NCBI GenBank assembly: GCA_030066175.1
Contig: JASJCC010000005.1
Span: 1 to 42,220, forward strand
From: Paracoccaceae bacterium
GTDB lineage: Bacteria > Pseudomonadota > Alphaproteobacteria > Rhodobacterales > Rhodobacteraceae
Direction of reading: 5' to 3'
Length of the DNA stretch: 42,220 nt
The translations under genes were made by a program, and so were the position numbers. Below the pieces are notes generated by a model. It was not told the origin of the DNA. It made no database searches and saw only the letters and a program-made list of their open reading frames with translations. Of the stretch, positions 8,549 through 16,627 are shown piece after piece (position 1 is the stretch's first letter; each line of letters opens with the position of its first letter).

Positions 8549-11463
8549 CCGGGCGCCGCCTCGAACTCCAGGCTTTCGACCTGCGCCATGGTGATCCGGC
8601 CAAACCGCCCCTCGGCCACCAGCCGCACACCATTCTGCACAAAGGCATAGTCACTGCGCGACCCCGGTAGGATCACCCGGTCGCTCCCGCTGCCGCCATG
8701 CAGATGATCCATCCCACCCTTTGAGACCAGAATGTCATTGCCGGGACCCCCCAGCATGATGTCCTCATGCGGTGTGCCTTCCAGCCGCTGACCGCCTGCC
8801 CCACGCACCCGCGTGATGCCGTTGGCAAAAGCCGCCTCTTCCCGCCGTTCCCACGCATTCGGGCCCGAGGCGTTGAACGCCATCAGCATATCCCAGCGCG
8901 GGTTGTCGTCATCCAGATGCCGCAGCGCGCCCCAGCTGCCCCATTTTGACGCTCGCGCCACATCGACAAAGGCGTTGAACAGCGTCCCACCGGACTCGAC
9001 CCAGCCCGCCAACAGGATCTCATAGAGCTTCGCCATCTCGGGGGTGTAGTTGAACGCGGTAAAGAACTCGGCGAGGCGTTCGTCATTCACCTGGCTGCCA
9101 TTGGGCGCCGCATGGGTGCCGCCTTCATACATGATCAGCCGCAGACCCGCCTGACTGGCAACAGCGGCGTGATAGGGGAACACCTCTTGCGTCAGCTCGC
9201 GCAGCGACCCCTCTTGCAGGGCAATCGCGACAGGGGCAATCGCCGCCTCGAACCGCGCCTCGCGGATGAACTCGCGCAAAGCGACCCGGCGCAGGCCCTG
9301 CGCCTCACCCGCCAGCCGCGCCACCTCTTCGGCCTGATCCAGCCAGGTGTTCATCTGATCCGCCATTTCGGGGCTGCCCATCTCGTACCCGAAATAGCCG
9401 GTCACCGCGTAGGCATCGAAACTGTCCTGCGGTGGGCGGCCCAGGGTCAGCAAGGCCAGGGGCGCAATCAGGATCGCCTCTTCCAGCTCGGGCCAGCCGG
9501 TATGGGTGCTGACCACCCGCACCAGCCTGTCATCGGCCGCGTCGCCAAACACCTCGGTCCAGATGTCCATCATCTGCGCCGCCCGCAGGCCGTAGAATTG
9601 CAGCCAGCCAGTGTCGGACTCCCCCCACAGCGCATCCGCCTCGGCCGCGGCCCAGGCGGCCTGCGGAAAGATCCGGTTCCAGACCTCGTTGGAATACTCC
9701 ACATAGGCCTTCAACCGCGGGTCGAGCCCGTCGCGCACGACCTCGGCGAAACGCCTGGCATAGTCGTCATCGGCCATATGCGGCAGGGTGAACCACGGAT
9801 CGGCGCCGATGTGATTGGCCAGCGCCAGCATCACCTCCAGCGGCACCCCCCAAGACGTCCAGGTGGCATCGCTCATACGCGGCCTGTCGGCCCAGGTCTG
9901 CTGCGGCGATCCGTTGGTCATCATCCAGTCCATGAAGCGCACCACGCGCAGGTCCTGCACCCGTTCCAGCCAGTCGGGGTTAAACAGCACCCCGGCCTCA
10001 TGCAGTTCCAGATGATCGCGCCGGATCACCCGGATATTGCGCATCGGGTTTTCGGCCGGAATCTCCGAGATCGCGATGCCCACCAGCCCGCTCCCCGGCG
10101 TATAGCGAAAGCTGACCTGCCCCGGCTCCGGCCGCACTCGCCGCGCTCGGCCGGTCAGCTCAAACTCTGCCTCGCCGTCGTAGAACATCACGTATTCGCC
10201 ACGCAGGTGTTCGGCGTCGTCGTATTGATCCGTCAGCAGCACCGACTCCAGCCGCTCAACGCCTTCTGGAATGCTGATCGGCCAGCCGTTTTCATCCAGA
10301 TGCCCGCCGGCGCGCAGCTCATCGGCGGTGACGCCGCCCCATTGACCGGGCAGGTGCCCAACCCAATCCCGCGCCGTCTTCATCACGTCGATAAACGGAT
10401 GCTGCGTCGACCAGTCGGCGATGCCATTCAACCCCATGCCCAACGCCGGAATCCCCGTCGGCCGCACCCCGCTGGGCGGCAAGGCCACCGGCTGGCGCTG
10501 TGGCAGCGCTTCCACCGTCTGTGGCGCCTCCTCCGTCTCCACCACCGCCCGCGTCACCGGCGGCGGCACCGCTTGCCAGATCCGCTCGCGCAGCGCGGCA
10601 TAGTTCTCCACCACCGCCGGATGCAGGTTGGCCGGCGGCGTGTACCCGGCCGGCGGCGGCGCCTCGTATATCGCCGCATAGGTCACCATGGCGGCCAGGA
10701 AATACGCCGTCGGCGTGCCATGCGGCGCGTCATCGGTGAAAAGCGCCGCCGCCGGAATCTCGGCCAAGGGCCCGCCTTCGGCCAAAAACTCGGCCATCAC
10801 CGACGCCACCGGGATCAGCCGCGGCGCCATGCCCGGCCGGGCCAAGGCAATCCCCGCCGCAAGCTCTTGGTACCAGGCGTGATATTCGGCCCGGGTAAAG
10901 GCGTGAAACCGGGCAAACGCCTCGTCCGAAGGGGGAAACGTGCCCGACACACCGGCCAGCTCGGCCCAGCCCTCGAACACAAAGAGCCGCGCGTCTCGCG
11001 CATTCGCCGCCACCCAGTCAAACAGCCGCAAGGACGCGCCCAAAGGGCTCTCCCGGTTCGCGTTGTCACCGTCATAGGGCGCGTCGGGTGGCTGGTACTG
11101 GATGAAATTCGCCGGCGTCGCGATCACTGCATCGAAGCCCGCCTGGCCAAACCCGACACTGTCTGGCGACCACGCCCCCGACACGCCGGGGAACGACCAG
11201 TTCGCCGTGGGCGGCAACCCATCCGCGAAATTCCGCAAGAACCCCCACTGCCCGTCAATCGCAAACCGCCGCCCATCAGCCTCGGCCATCGCATCCAGCC
11301 AATGCGGCACATTGGTGTGATCCTCCTCGCCCAGATGATGGACCAGCGAATTGCCAAAGACATAGACGCGCGACGCATCACGCCGCTCCTGCGCCGCCGC
11401 CTGCAAGGGCAGGTTCAGCGCCAGCAGCACCACAGCCAGCACGCAAAAGACCCGTCGGTACAT
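8521..11463 (-). CDS. Secreted SGNH-like / glycosidase-like protein with RTX repeats
   Basis: A 980-residue exported protein. Residues 1-24 form a signal peptide ending AAA-Q. Residues 30-300 resemble an SGNH esterase: FGNSL (Ser39) stands for the GDSL block and DDAPH (Asp245, His248) for the C-terminal catalytic Asp-x-x-His. A Pro-rich linker (about 300-335) follows. Residues about 340-870 look like a clan-A glycoside hydrolase barrel, with EYSNEVWN (Glu593) as probable acid/base and MYEGGTH (Glu780) as probable nucleophile. Near the C-terminus two nonapeptide-like RTX calcium repeats occur (GGPGNDILV, GGSGSDRVI). I read it as an extracellular enzyme trimming or deacylating the neighbouring polysaccharide; this is inference. 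Its 3' end overlaps the GT4 gene by 28 bases. RTX repeats often go with type I secretion, yet here there is also a Sec signal. Confidence 0.75.
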   Translation of the reverse strand: MYRRVFCVLAVVLLALNLPLQAAAQERRDASRVYVFGNSLVHHLGEEDHTNVPHWLDAMAEADGRRFAIDGQWGFLRNFADGLPPTANWSFPGVSGAWSPDSVGFGQAGFDAVIATPANFIQYQPPDAPYDGDNANRESPLGASLRLFDWVAANARDARLFVFEGWAELAGVSGTFPPSDEAFARFHAFTRAEYHAWYQELAAGIALARPGMAPRLIPVASVMAEFLAEGGPLAEIPAAALFTDDAPHGTPTAYFLAAMVTYAAIYEAPPPAGYTPPANLHPAVVENYAALRERIWQAVPPPVTRAVVETEEAPQTVEALPQRQPVALPPSGVRPTGIPALGMGLNGIADWSTQHPFIDVMKTARDWVGHLPGQWGGVTADELRAGGHLDENGWPISIPEGVERLESVLLTDQYDDAEHLRGEYVMFYDGEAEFELTGRARRVRPEPGQVSFRYTPGSGLVGIAISEIPAENPMRNIRVIRRDHLELHEAGVLFNPDWLERVQDLRVVRFMDWMMTNGSPQQTWADRPRMSDATWTSWGVPLEVMLALANHIGADPWFTLPHMADDDYARRFAEVVRDGLDPRLKAYVEYSNEVWNRIFPQAAWAAAEADALWGESDTGWLQFYGLRAAQMMDIWTEVFGDAADDRLVRVVSTHTGWPELEEAILIAPLALLTLGRPPQDSFDAYAVTGYFGYEMGSPEMADQMNTWLDQAEEVARLAGEAQGLRRVALREFIREARFEAAIAPVAIALQEGSLRELTQEVFPYHAAVASQAGLRLIMYEGGTHAAPNGSQVNDERLAEFFTAFNYTPEMAKLYEILLAGWVESGGTLFNAFVDVARASKWGSWGALRHLDDDNPRWDMLMAFNASGPNAWERREEAAFANGITRVRGAGGQRLEGTPHEDIMLGGPGNDILVSKGGMDHLHGGSGSDRVILPGSRSDYAFVQNGVRLVAEGRFGRITMAQVESLEFEAAPGHVVPVSGL

Positions 11464-11573
11464 GGATCAACCCGAAAAATTGCCTCTCCCGCAACTATGC
11501 CGCAACCCGCCGCAGGCTCAAAGCGCAAAGCCGTGAACAGTGAATTTTGGGTTTTCTTTTACATTCACCGGCG

Positions 11574-11579
11574 TATAGT
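11574..11579 (+). promoter_or_regulatory. Possible -10 box (TATAGT) of the leuA leader
   Basis: TATAGT lies 9 bases before the leader-peptide ATG; the best -35 is a weak TTTTCT 16 bases upstream. If used, transcription would start at or very near the leader ATG, giving a leaderless leader peptide, which would fit the lack of a Shine-Dalgarno there. Weak evidence. Confidence 0.3.
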
Positions 11580-11587
11580 TCGGCACC

Positions 11588-11674
11588 ATGACGATGATTG
11601 GCCATATCCCATGCACAGCGCGCAGCCACGCGCCGCTTGCGCTTGGCCTGCGTCTTCTCCTAACACGCCTCTGA
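11588..11674 (+). CDS. leuL: Leucine-rich leader peptide of leuA (28 aa)
   Basis: Too short for the ORF track. ATG 11588 to TGA 11674 encodes a 28-residue peptide whose last 13 residues (PLALGLRLLLTRL plus context) contain seven leucines, using CTT, CTG, CTC and the rare CTA. It ends 78 bases before leuA, and its stop codon falls inside the left arm of a strong hairpin. This is the layout of ribosome-mediated attenuation: leucyl-tRNA shortage would stall the ribosome on the Leu run and change RNA folding before leuA. No good ribosome binding site precedes it; leaderless translation is possible. Leucine leaders of leuA are known from other proteobacteria; the call here rests on codon content and position only. 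Confidence 0.75.
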   Translation: MTMIGHIPCTARSHAPLALGLRLLLTRL

Positions 11675-11704
11675 GCGTGCCGTCCCGGCGCGTCCGCTCA
11701 GAGG
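11668..11704 (+). terminator. Attenuator hairpin before leuA
   Basis: CCTCTGAGCG (11668-11677) is perfectly complementary to CGCTCAGAGG (11695-11704). The 17-nt loop itself can form GCCG-tcc-CGGC, giving a long composite stem. It is followed only by GCTGTTTGA, so the T-tract is weak. The left arm contains the leader-peptide stop codon, and an alternative inner stem (about 11675-11693) competes with it. Probable transcription attenuator sensing leucine. Confidence 0.6.
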
Positions 11705-11752
11705 GCTGTTTGACCGCGCCGCCGACCCCGAGAAGACAAGAAAGACAGTGAC

Positions 11753-13315
11753 ATGACACATTCCGACAAAGACCGCGTGGTGATCTTCGACACCACCCTG
11801 CGTGACGGCGAACAAAGCCCCGGCGCCACCATGACCCATGACGAAAAGCTCGAGATTGCCGAGCTTCTGGACGACATGGGTGTCGACATCATCGAAGCCG
11901 GTTTTCCCATCGCCTCCGAGGGCGACTTTCGCGCCGTCTCCGAGATTGCCGAACGCGCCAAAGATGCGGTGATCTGCGGCCTCGCCCGCGCGCAACTGCC
12001 CGATATCGACCGCTGTTGGGAGGCCGTGCGCAACGCCCAGCGCCCCCGCATCCACACCTTCATCGGCACCTCCCCGCTGCACCGCGCCATCCCGAACCTG
12101 ACCATGGACGAAATGGCCGAGCGGATCGAACAGACCGTGACCCATGCCCGCAACCTCTGCGACAACGTGCAATGGTCCCCGATGGATGCCACGCGCACCG
12201 AATGGGATTATCTCTGCCGCGTGGTCGAGATCGCCATCAAGGCCGGCGCCAGCACGATCAACATCCCCGACACCGTCGGCTACACCGCCCCGCGCGAATC
12301 CGCCGACCTGATCAAGCGGCTGATCGAAACCGTGCCGGGCGCCGATGAGGTGGTGTTCGCCACCCACTGCCACAATGATCTGGGTATGGCCACCGCCAAC
12401 GCTTTGGCCGCTGTCGAGGGCGGCGCGCGGCAGATCGAATGCACGATCAATGGCCTCGGCGAACGCGCCGGCAACACCGCGCTCGAAGAGGTGGTGATGG
12501 CCCTCAAGGTGCGCGGCGACATCATGCCGTTCTACACCGAGATCGACACGCAAAAGATCATGCACATTTCGCGCCGCGTCTCGACCGTGTCGGGCTTCCC
12601 GGTACAGTTCAACAAGGCCATCGTCGGCAAAAACGCCTTTGCGCACGAAAGCGGCATCCACCAGGACGGCATGCTGAAAAACGCCGAAACCTTTGAGATC
12701 ATGCGCCCCGAGGATGTGGGCCTCTCGGCCACCAACCTGGTGATGGGCAAACACTCGGGCCGTGCGGCGCTGCGCGACAAGCTGCGCCAGATGGGGGTCG
12801 AGGTGGGTGACAACCAGCTCAAGGACATCTTTGTGCGGTTCAAGGAACTCGCCGACCGTAAGAAAGAGGTCTATGACGACGACATCCTCGCCCTGGTCAC
12901 CGCCACCGGGGATGAGGCCGACCGCCTGCAACTGGTGAACCTCTCAGTACAATGCGGCACCGGTGGCCCGGCGCAAGCCGCACTTGAGATGGAGATCGAC
13001 GGCAAAGAGGTCTCCGCCACCTGCGAAGGCGACGGGCCGGTGGACGCCACCTTCAAAGCCGTGCGCGAACTCCACCCCAACAAGGCCCGCCTGCAACTCT
13101 ACCAGGTCCACGCCGTGACCGAAGGCACCGACGCCCAGGCCACCGTGTCGGTCCGCCTCGAAGAAGACGGCATGATCGCCACGGGTCAATCCGCCGACAC
13201 CGACACCGTCGTCGCCTCCGCCAAAGCCTACATCAACGCCCTAAACCGCCTGCTGGTGAGACGCGGTAAAACCGGCAAAGACGTCAAAGAAATCAGCTAC
13301 AAAGACGTCGGCTAA
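11753..13315 (+). CDS. leuA: 2-isopropylmalate synthase
   Basis: First committed enzyme of leucine biosynthesis: condenses acetyl-CoA with 2-oxoisovalerate to 2-isopropylmalate in the cytoplasm. The 520-residue protein has the usual length of the proteobacterial type. The TIM barrel starts with TTLRDGEQSPGATM, carries the metal-binding THCHNDLGMA (HxH), and the glycine-rich INGLGERAGNTALEE. The C-terminal regulatory domain (about 390-510), which binds leucine for feedback inhibition in the family, is complete. It stands alone and is preceded by a leucine-rich leader peptide and hairpin, so control both by attenuation and by feedback is likely. An intrinsic terminator follows within 5 bases of the stop. 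Confidence 0.97.
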   Translation: MTHSDKDRVVIFDTTLRDGEQSPGATMTHDEKLEIAELLDDMGVDIIEAGFPIASEGDFRAVSEIAERAKDAVICGLARAQLPDIDRCWEAVRNAQRPRIHTFIGTSPLHRAIPNLTMDEMAERIEQTVTHARNLCDNVQWSPMDATRTEWDYLCRVVEIAIKAGASTINIPDTVGYTAPRESADLIKRLIETVPGADEVVFATHCHNDLGMATANALAAVEGGARQIECTINGLGERAGNTALEEVVMALKVRGDIMPFYTEIDTQKIMHISRRVSTVSGFPVQFNKAIVGKNAFAHESGIHQDGMLKNAETFEIMRPEDVGLSATNLVMGKHSGRAALRDKLRQMGVEVGDNQLKDIFVRFKELADRKKEVYDDDILALVTATGDEADRLQLVNLSVQCGTGGPAQAALEMEIDGKEVSATCEGDGPVDATFKAVRELHPNKARLQLYQVHAVTEGTDAQATVSVRLEEDGMIATGQSADTDTVVASAKAYINALNRLLVRRGKTGKDVKEISYKDVG

Positions 13316-13319
13316 GACA

Positions 13320-13350
13320 AAGCGGCGGACCCCAAAGCCCGCCGTTTCCT
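13320..13350 (+). terminator. Intrinsic terminator of leuA
   Basis: AAGCGGCGG (13320-13328) pairs with CCGCCGTTT (13339-13347) across a 10-base loop (nine pairs, one of them G-U), and the 3' arm ends in T residues. It starts 5 bases after the leuA stop codon. Confidence 0.7.
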
Positions 13351-13460
13351 GATGGTGTCGCAAGACTTCTGGGTAAAAACCTGCCGAGACTTTAGCGGTT
13401 TCGCTAAAGGCTCGTTCCCTAACCACATCAGGATTTCTACTCGATGGCGGAGAGTAGAAA
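13348..13460. repeat. Multi-stem palindromic element between leuA and the serine hydrolase gene
   Basis: Three nested or adjacent stems in 113 bases: an outer stem CCTGATG (13348-13354) with CATCAGG (13426-13432); an inner stem CGAG-a-CTTTAGCG, GTTT loop, CGCTAAAG-g-CTCG (13385-13414, 12 pairs and one mismatch); and a perfect 9-bp stem TTTCTACTC (13434-13442) with GAGTAGAAA (13452-13460). None is followed by a T-run. It could be a small structured RNA, a mobile palindromic element of the REP/MITE kind, or a double-stranded DNA binding region. The rest of the gap to 13629 shows no gene. Confidence 0.5.
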
Positions 13461-13629
13461 ACGACAGTGTTTGGCACACAGCTCACGAAGTTGCGCCTGC
13501 AAGGGTTGCGCGTTCGCTATCACAAAAGTCGACTTCTCCAAACCGAATACAGATTTCTTATCACGTCGTGTAACAGGCGCATTTCGCCAGATACCCCCGG
13601 GTCACACCTCTGGTCATGCGGTCCATCGC

Positions 13630-14976
13630 CTAGGGACGTTTTGAGAGCAGAAACTCTGCCACCGCCTGATAGGCGGGCAATGAGGTGGGGTCGATGAAGC
13701 CGTTCTGTGCGCGGGGGTAGGAGGCGAGGCGGACGAGGACCATCTCGGCTGTTGGGTCGACATAGATTGTCTGACCGTGCACGCCGCGGGCGGCGTAGGC
13801 GCCGTGCTCGTTGTGGAACACCCACCATTGGCTGGTGTAGCTGCCCGCGCCAACGGTCGGGAAACCGGACCCGAACTTGGCGCGATCGCCGCCAGCGCTG
13901 ATCCGCTCGACGACCTCAGCCGGGAAAAGACGTGCGCCGTTCAATTCCCCGCCGTTCAGCATCAGCTGGCCCAAGCGGCCCAGATCACGCAAGCCCGCGG
14001 TGATGCCGCCGCCGGCAAAGGGCACACCCTTGCCATCGACCGTCTGGTAGGCGTCCTGTTCCACGCCCATCCGGCGCCAAAGCCGTTCGGAGGCAAGCTC
14101 GGTCACCGACTTGCCGGACACACGGCTGATGATCCACCCCAGCATGTCGGAATTGATCGTCTTGTAGTGGAACTCGTCGCCGTGGTTGCCCTCGGGCTGC
14201 ACTTGCTGGAGGTATTCCCAATAGCCGTCCGGGCCGACGTAATCGGCAGGCTTGGGCAGCGGGCTCGCTGCAGCGGAGTACAGCCAGATATCGGCATTGG
14301 GGTCGGAGTAATCCTCGGAATACTGCACGCCCGTCGTCATATCCATGACCTGCCGCACGGTCGCCGAGGCAAAGGCGCTGTCACCGATCTCCGGAATGAT
14401 GTCGCGCACCAGGGCCGTGTCGTCCAAAGCACCTTCCACCACCATGATCTCTGCCAGCAGGCCGGTGAAGGACTTGGTCATCGACATGATGGCGTGTTTG
14501 CCGGCCTCATCAAGGCAGCCGAAGTAGCGTTCATAGACCACCTCACCGCGATGCAGGATCAGCATGCCATCGGTGTAGTTGGCGTAAAGCGACTCTTCCC
14601 ACGTCATCGTGTCGTCGCTGTTCTGCGGGGTGAAGGTCACCGCGTCGATCTGCTGGCGCATGTCGGCAAAATCCGCCGGCGGCAGGTAGTCGAGCGGGAC
14701 AGGGGCGTCCAACCCGCGGCTGATCTCTTCGGTGGGCAGGAATTCCCGCAGGTGGCAGACCGACCAGCGCAGCTTGGGAAAGCTGAAATAGTTGGAATCG
14801 GGCTGGGTGATCAGCTTGTCGGGCGGCGGTGGAAAACCCTGCATCCAGCCCATCACATTGGGGTCGGACTCTTGCGCCGTCAGCGGCGCCGACTGGGCAA
14901 CAGCACCTGTGGGTGCGCCCAAGGCCAGGGCAACCCCCAAACTCAGAGCGAAAAGACTAGTAGTTGACGACGACAT
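13630..14976 (-). CDS. Exported beta-lactamase-fold serine hydrolase (PF00144-like)
   Basis: Periplasmic or secreted serine hydrolase of the class C beta-lactamase/esterase/6-aminohexanoate-dimer-hydrolase superfamily. The track starts at 15021, but ATG 14976 is preferred because GGAGGG lies 7 bases before it and a good signal peptide (residues 1-28, ending AVAQS) begins there. The catalytic SxxK is SMTK (Ser165, Lys168), the second motif is YKTIN (Tyr271), and HGQT near the C-terminus may be the third motif. The overall pattern (SMTKSFTGLL, then TTGVQYSEDYSDP) is closer to the amide/ester hydrolase branch than to true beta-lactamases, so antibiotic resistance should not be assumed. The first 20 bases overlap the end of the outer-membrane protein gene, so the two are translationally coupled and probably act on one substrate. 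Confidence 0.88.
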   Translation of the reverse strand: MSSSTTSLFALSLGVALALGAPTGAVAQSAPLTAQESDPNVMGWMQGFPPPPDKLITQPDSNYFSFPKLRWSVCHLREFLPTEEISRGLDAPVPLDYLPPADFADMRQQIDAVTFTPQNSDDTMTWEESLYANYTDGMLILHRGEVVYERYFGCLDEAGKHAIMSMTKSFTGLLAEIMVVEGALDDTALVRDIIPEIGDSAFASATVRQVMDMTTGVQYSEDYSDPNADIWLYSAAASPLPKPADYVGPDGYWEYLQQVQPEGNHGDEFHYKTINSDMLGWIISRVSGKSVTELASERLWRRMGVEQDAYQTVDGKGVPFAGGGITAGLRDLGRLGQLMLNGGELNGARLFPAEVVERISAGGDRAKFGSGFPTVGAGSYTSQWWVFHNEHGAYAARGVHGQTIYVDPTAEMVLVRLASYPRAQNGFIDPTSLPAYQAVAEFLLSKRP

Positions 14977-16384
14977 TGATGAACCCTCCTGTCCATGGGT
15001 CGGCGCTGCGCCCGATGACATTGTCGATGGCGGCCCCGGGATACGAGACCGAGAAACCGGCGGTTAGAAACGTGTTGCGATTGATGACGCGGCTGTATTC
15101 CAGAAAAACGTCATCGGCGAGATGATGGTCAGTGACCCCGGTGACCACGTTGCCATTGACGTTCACGCGGGTTGCTTGGCCGAACTGCACCGGGCTCATC
15201 AACTCATTGGCGCGGATATGCGCATAGCGCAGGGTCAGCGTGTCCTGCCGCGTGGGCTGGACGCGCAGCGCCAAGGACAGCGCGTTCACGTTTGAGTTGA
15301 TAAAGGTCGAGGCGGATTTTGATCCCGTCGCCCAGGCACTTGGGCTGCCCTGATAGTAAAGCGGATCGAACCGTTCGAGCTGGGTTGTTTTCGGATCATC
15401 TCCGGAAAAACTCTGGTAGCCCAGGGTCAGGCTCGGCGTCCATGGCAGGGTGGCAAATGTATAGCCGGCGGTCACGCGCCCGGCCCAGGCCTCCAGATCG
15501 ATCCTGTCATTCCACTGATAGGCAACCTCACCGGTGAAGGTCCAGTTCTGCAACACACCCGCCAACGGGCTGGTCTTGGCGTAGAGGTTGAACGTCTTGG
15601 TGCCCTCCCGCGCGCCTGGTGTCACGGTCGGGGGGCCGATCCCGCCCGGGGCGGCCTGCGGATAGGGCGAGTTGGAGTTGAGCACACTGACATAGGTCGC
15701 GCCAAGATAACCGCCCGCTGGGTCGTCATAGCGCAGATCAACGCCTGCCAATTGGTTGTCACCGTCGGTGGAGGGCAGCTCGTTGGGGTCGAGATAAAAG
15801 GCGGTCCCGGTCACATTGCCGGACTTTAGCCGCCCGATCACCGCCATCTCCCACGCCTTGCGTGGTCCAAGTTTTAGCGCCCCGCGCTCAAACCCGCTGG
15901 TCGCACCATTGGCAATCAGCATGCCGGTCCCAAGGGTCAATTCCCGCGCGCCCAACGACAGATCGTAGCTAAGGCCATCGCCCAGATCACCGCGGATCGC
16001 AAGGTAGGCTTCCTCAACGGTTTCCGCGCCAACATCACCGGTATCGAACGCGTCCGTGCCCCAGGTGTAAGACGCGACGGCAGACAGCTTGCCGTATAGC
16101 GCGGCGCCAGAGTCGAGCTGATACGTGAAACTCAGGCCAGGTTTGACGTAGCCTTCCAGCCACGAGGTATCCGGGTCAAACCCACTGCCCGGCGCGGTTG
16201 TTGCAGCGAGATCCCAAAACAGGTTGCTTTCCACTACCGCGTTCAACCCCGCCTGGAAATGCCCGCGCACAGTGAGACCATTGTCACTGTAGAACAACAT
16301 CGGGTCACTGTCTTGAGCGCGTGCGCTTCCCGCGCTCAGGAAAGCCGCTGAAATCAAAACTTTTCCAAAAAGGGAGTAGTACAC
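14957..16384 (-). CDS. Outer-membrane beta-barrel protein (alginate-export / porin-like)
   Basis: A 475-residue exported protein with signal peptide (residues 1-23, cleavage near SARA-Q) and alternating amphipathic strands throughout, ending in the aromatic residue Tyr (VVVNY) as required for BAM-mediated insertion. Repeated short strand-turn units such as LTLRYAHIRANELM and the long strand-rich body suggest a 16-18-stranded channel of the alginate-export/OprD-like kind; I cannot place it in one family. The start is GTG 16384 with GAGG 8 bases upstream. It overlaps the downstream serine hydrolase gene by 20 bases, so a likely job is admitting or releasing the substrate or product of that enzyme (inference). 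Confidence 0.75.
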   Translation of the reverse strand: MYYSLFGKVLISAAFLSAGSARAQDSDPMLFYSDNGLTVRGHFQAGLNAVVESNLFWDLAATTAPGSGFDPDTSWLEGYVKPGLSFTYQLDSGAALYGKLSAVASYTWGTDAFDTGDVGAETVEEAYLAIRGDLGDGLSYDLSLGARELTLGTGMLIANGATSGFERGALKLGPRKAWEMAVIGRLKSGNVTGTAFYLDPNELPSTDGDNQLAGVDLRYDDPAGGYLGATYVSVLNSNSPYPQAAPGGIGPPTVTPGAREGTKTFNLYAKTSPLAGVLQNWTFTGEVAYQWNDRIDLEAWAGRVTAGYTFATLPWTPSLTLGYQSFSGDDPKTTQLERFDPLYYQGSPSAWATGSKSASTFINSNVNALSLALRVQPTRQDTLTLRYAHIRANELMSPVQFGQATRVNVNGNVVTGVTDHHLADDVFLEYSRVINRNTFLTAGFSVSYPGAAIDNVIGRSADPWTGGFINVVVNY

Positions 16385-16627
16385 CGCGTCGCCTCGGGAA
16401 AAAGCATTCTAGCGGATAGATAAATCTAATGAAGTTCGTGGCTAGCACTTTTTTGCCTGCTGTCCGGACCATTTTCTTATGCGCAGCGGCTGCCCTGAAT
16501 GTCCCAACACTTGACCGGTTCAACTGCGCTGACTTGGCTCTGGACACTTGATTTTGCGTTTTTTGATGTGCAAATCGAAGACTGCGCAGATCATCGGTCC
16601 CGACAGGCGATTGAAAACTCGGATGGT
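16385..16627. other. Intergenic region between the OMP gene and the caspase-like gene
   Basis: No convincing gene; the 108-aa minus-strand ORF here overlaps the OMP gene and looks random. AT content rises. A near-palindrome TAGATAAATCTA (16417-16428) lies about 33 bases before the OMP start, and on the minus strand a TAGAAT -10-like hexamer follows it. Both are weak hints of the OMP promoter or operator. No clear terminator for the caspase-like gene was found. Confidence 0.35.

Noticed and set aside
9112-11751. 879-aa plus-strand ORF
   Set aside because: Antisense to the secreted hydrolase, which has a signal peptide, catalytic-looking motifs and RTX repeats; the ORF is Arg/His/Gln-rich and featureless.
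11660-12931. 423-aa minus-strand ORF
   Set aside because: Antisense to leuA, a certain gene.
13630-14976. Beta-lactamase resistance gene
   Set aside because: Has the SxxK fold but the motif set and neighbourhood fit amide/ester hydrolases; resistance cannot be claimed.
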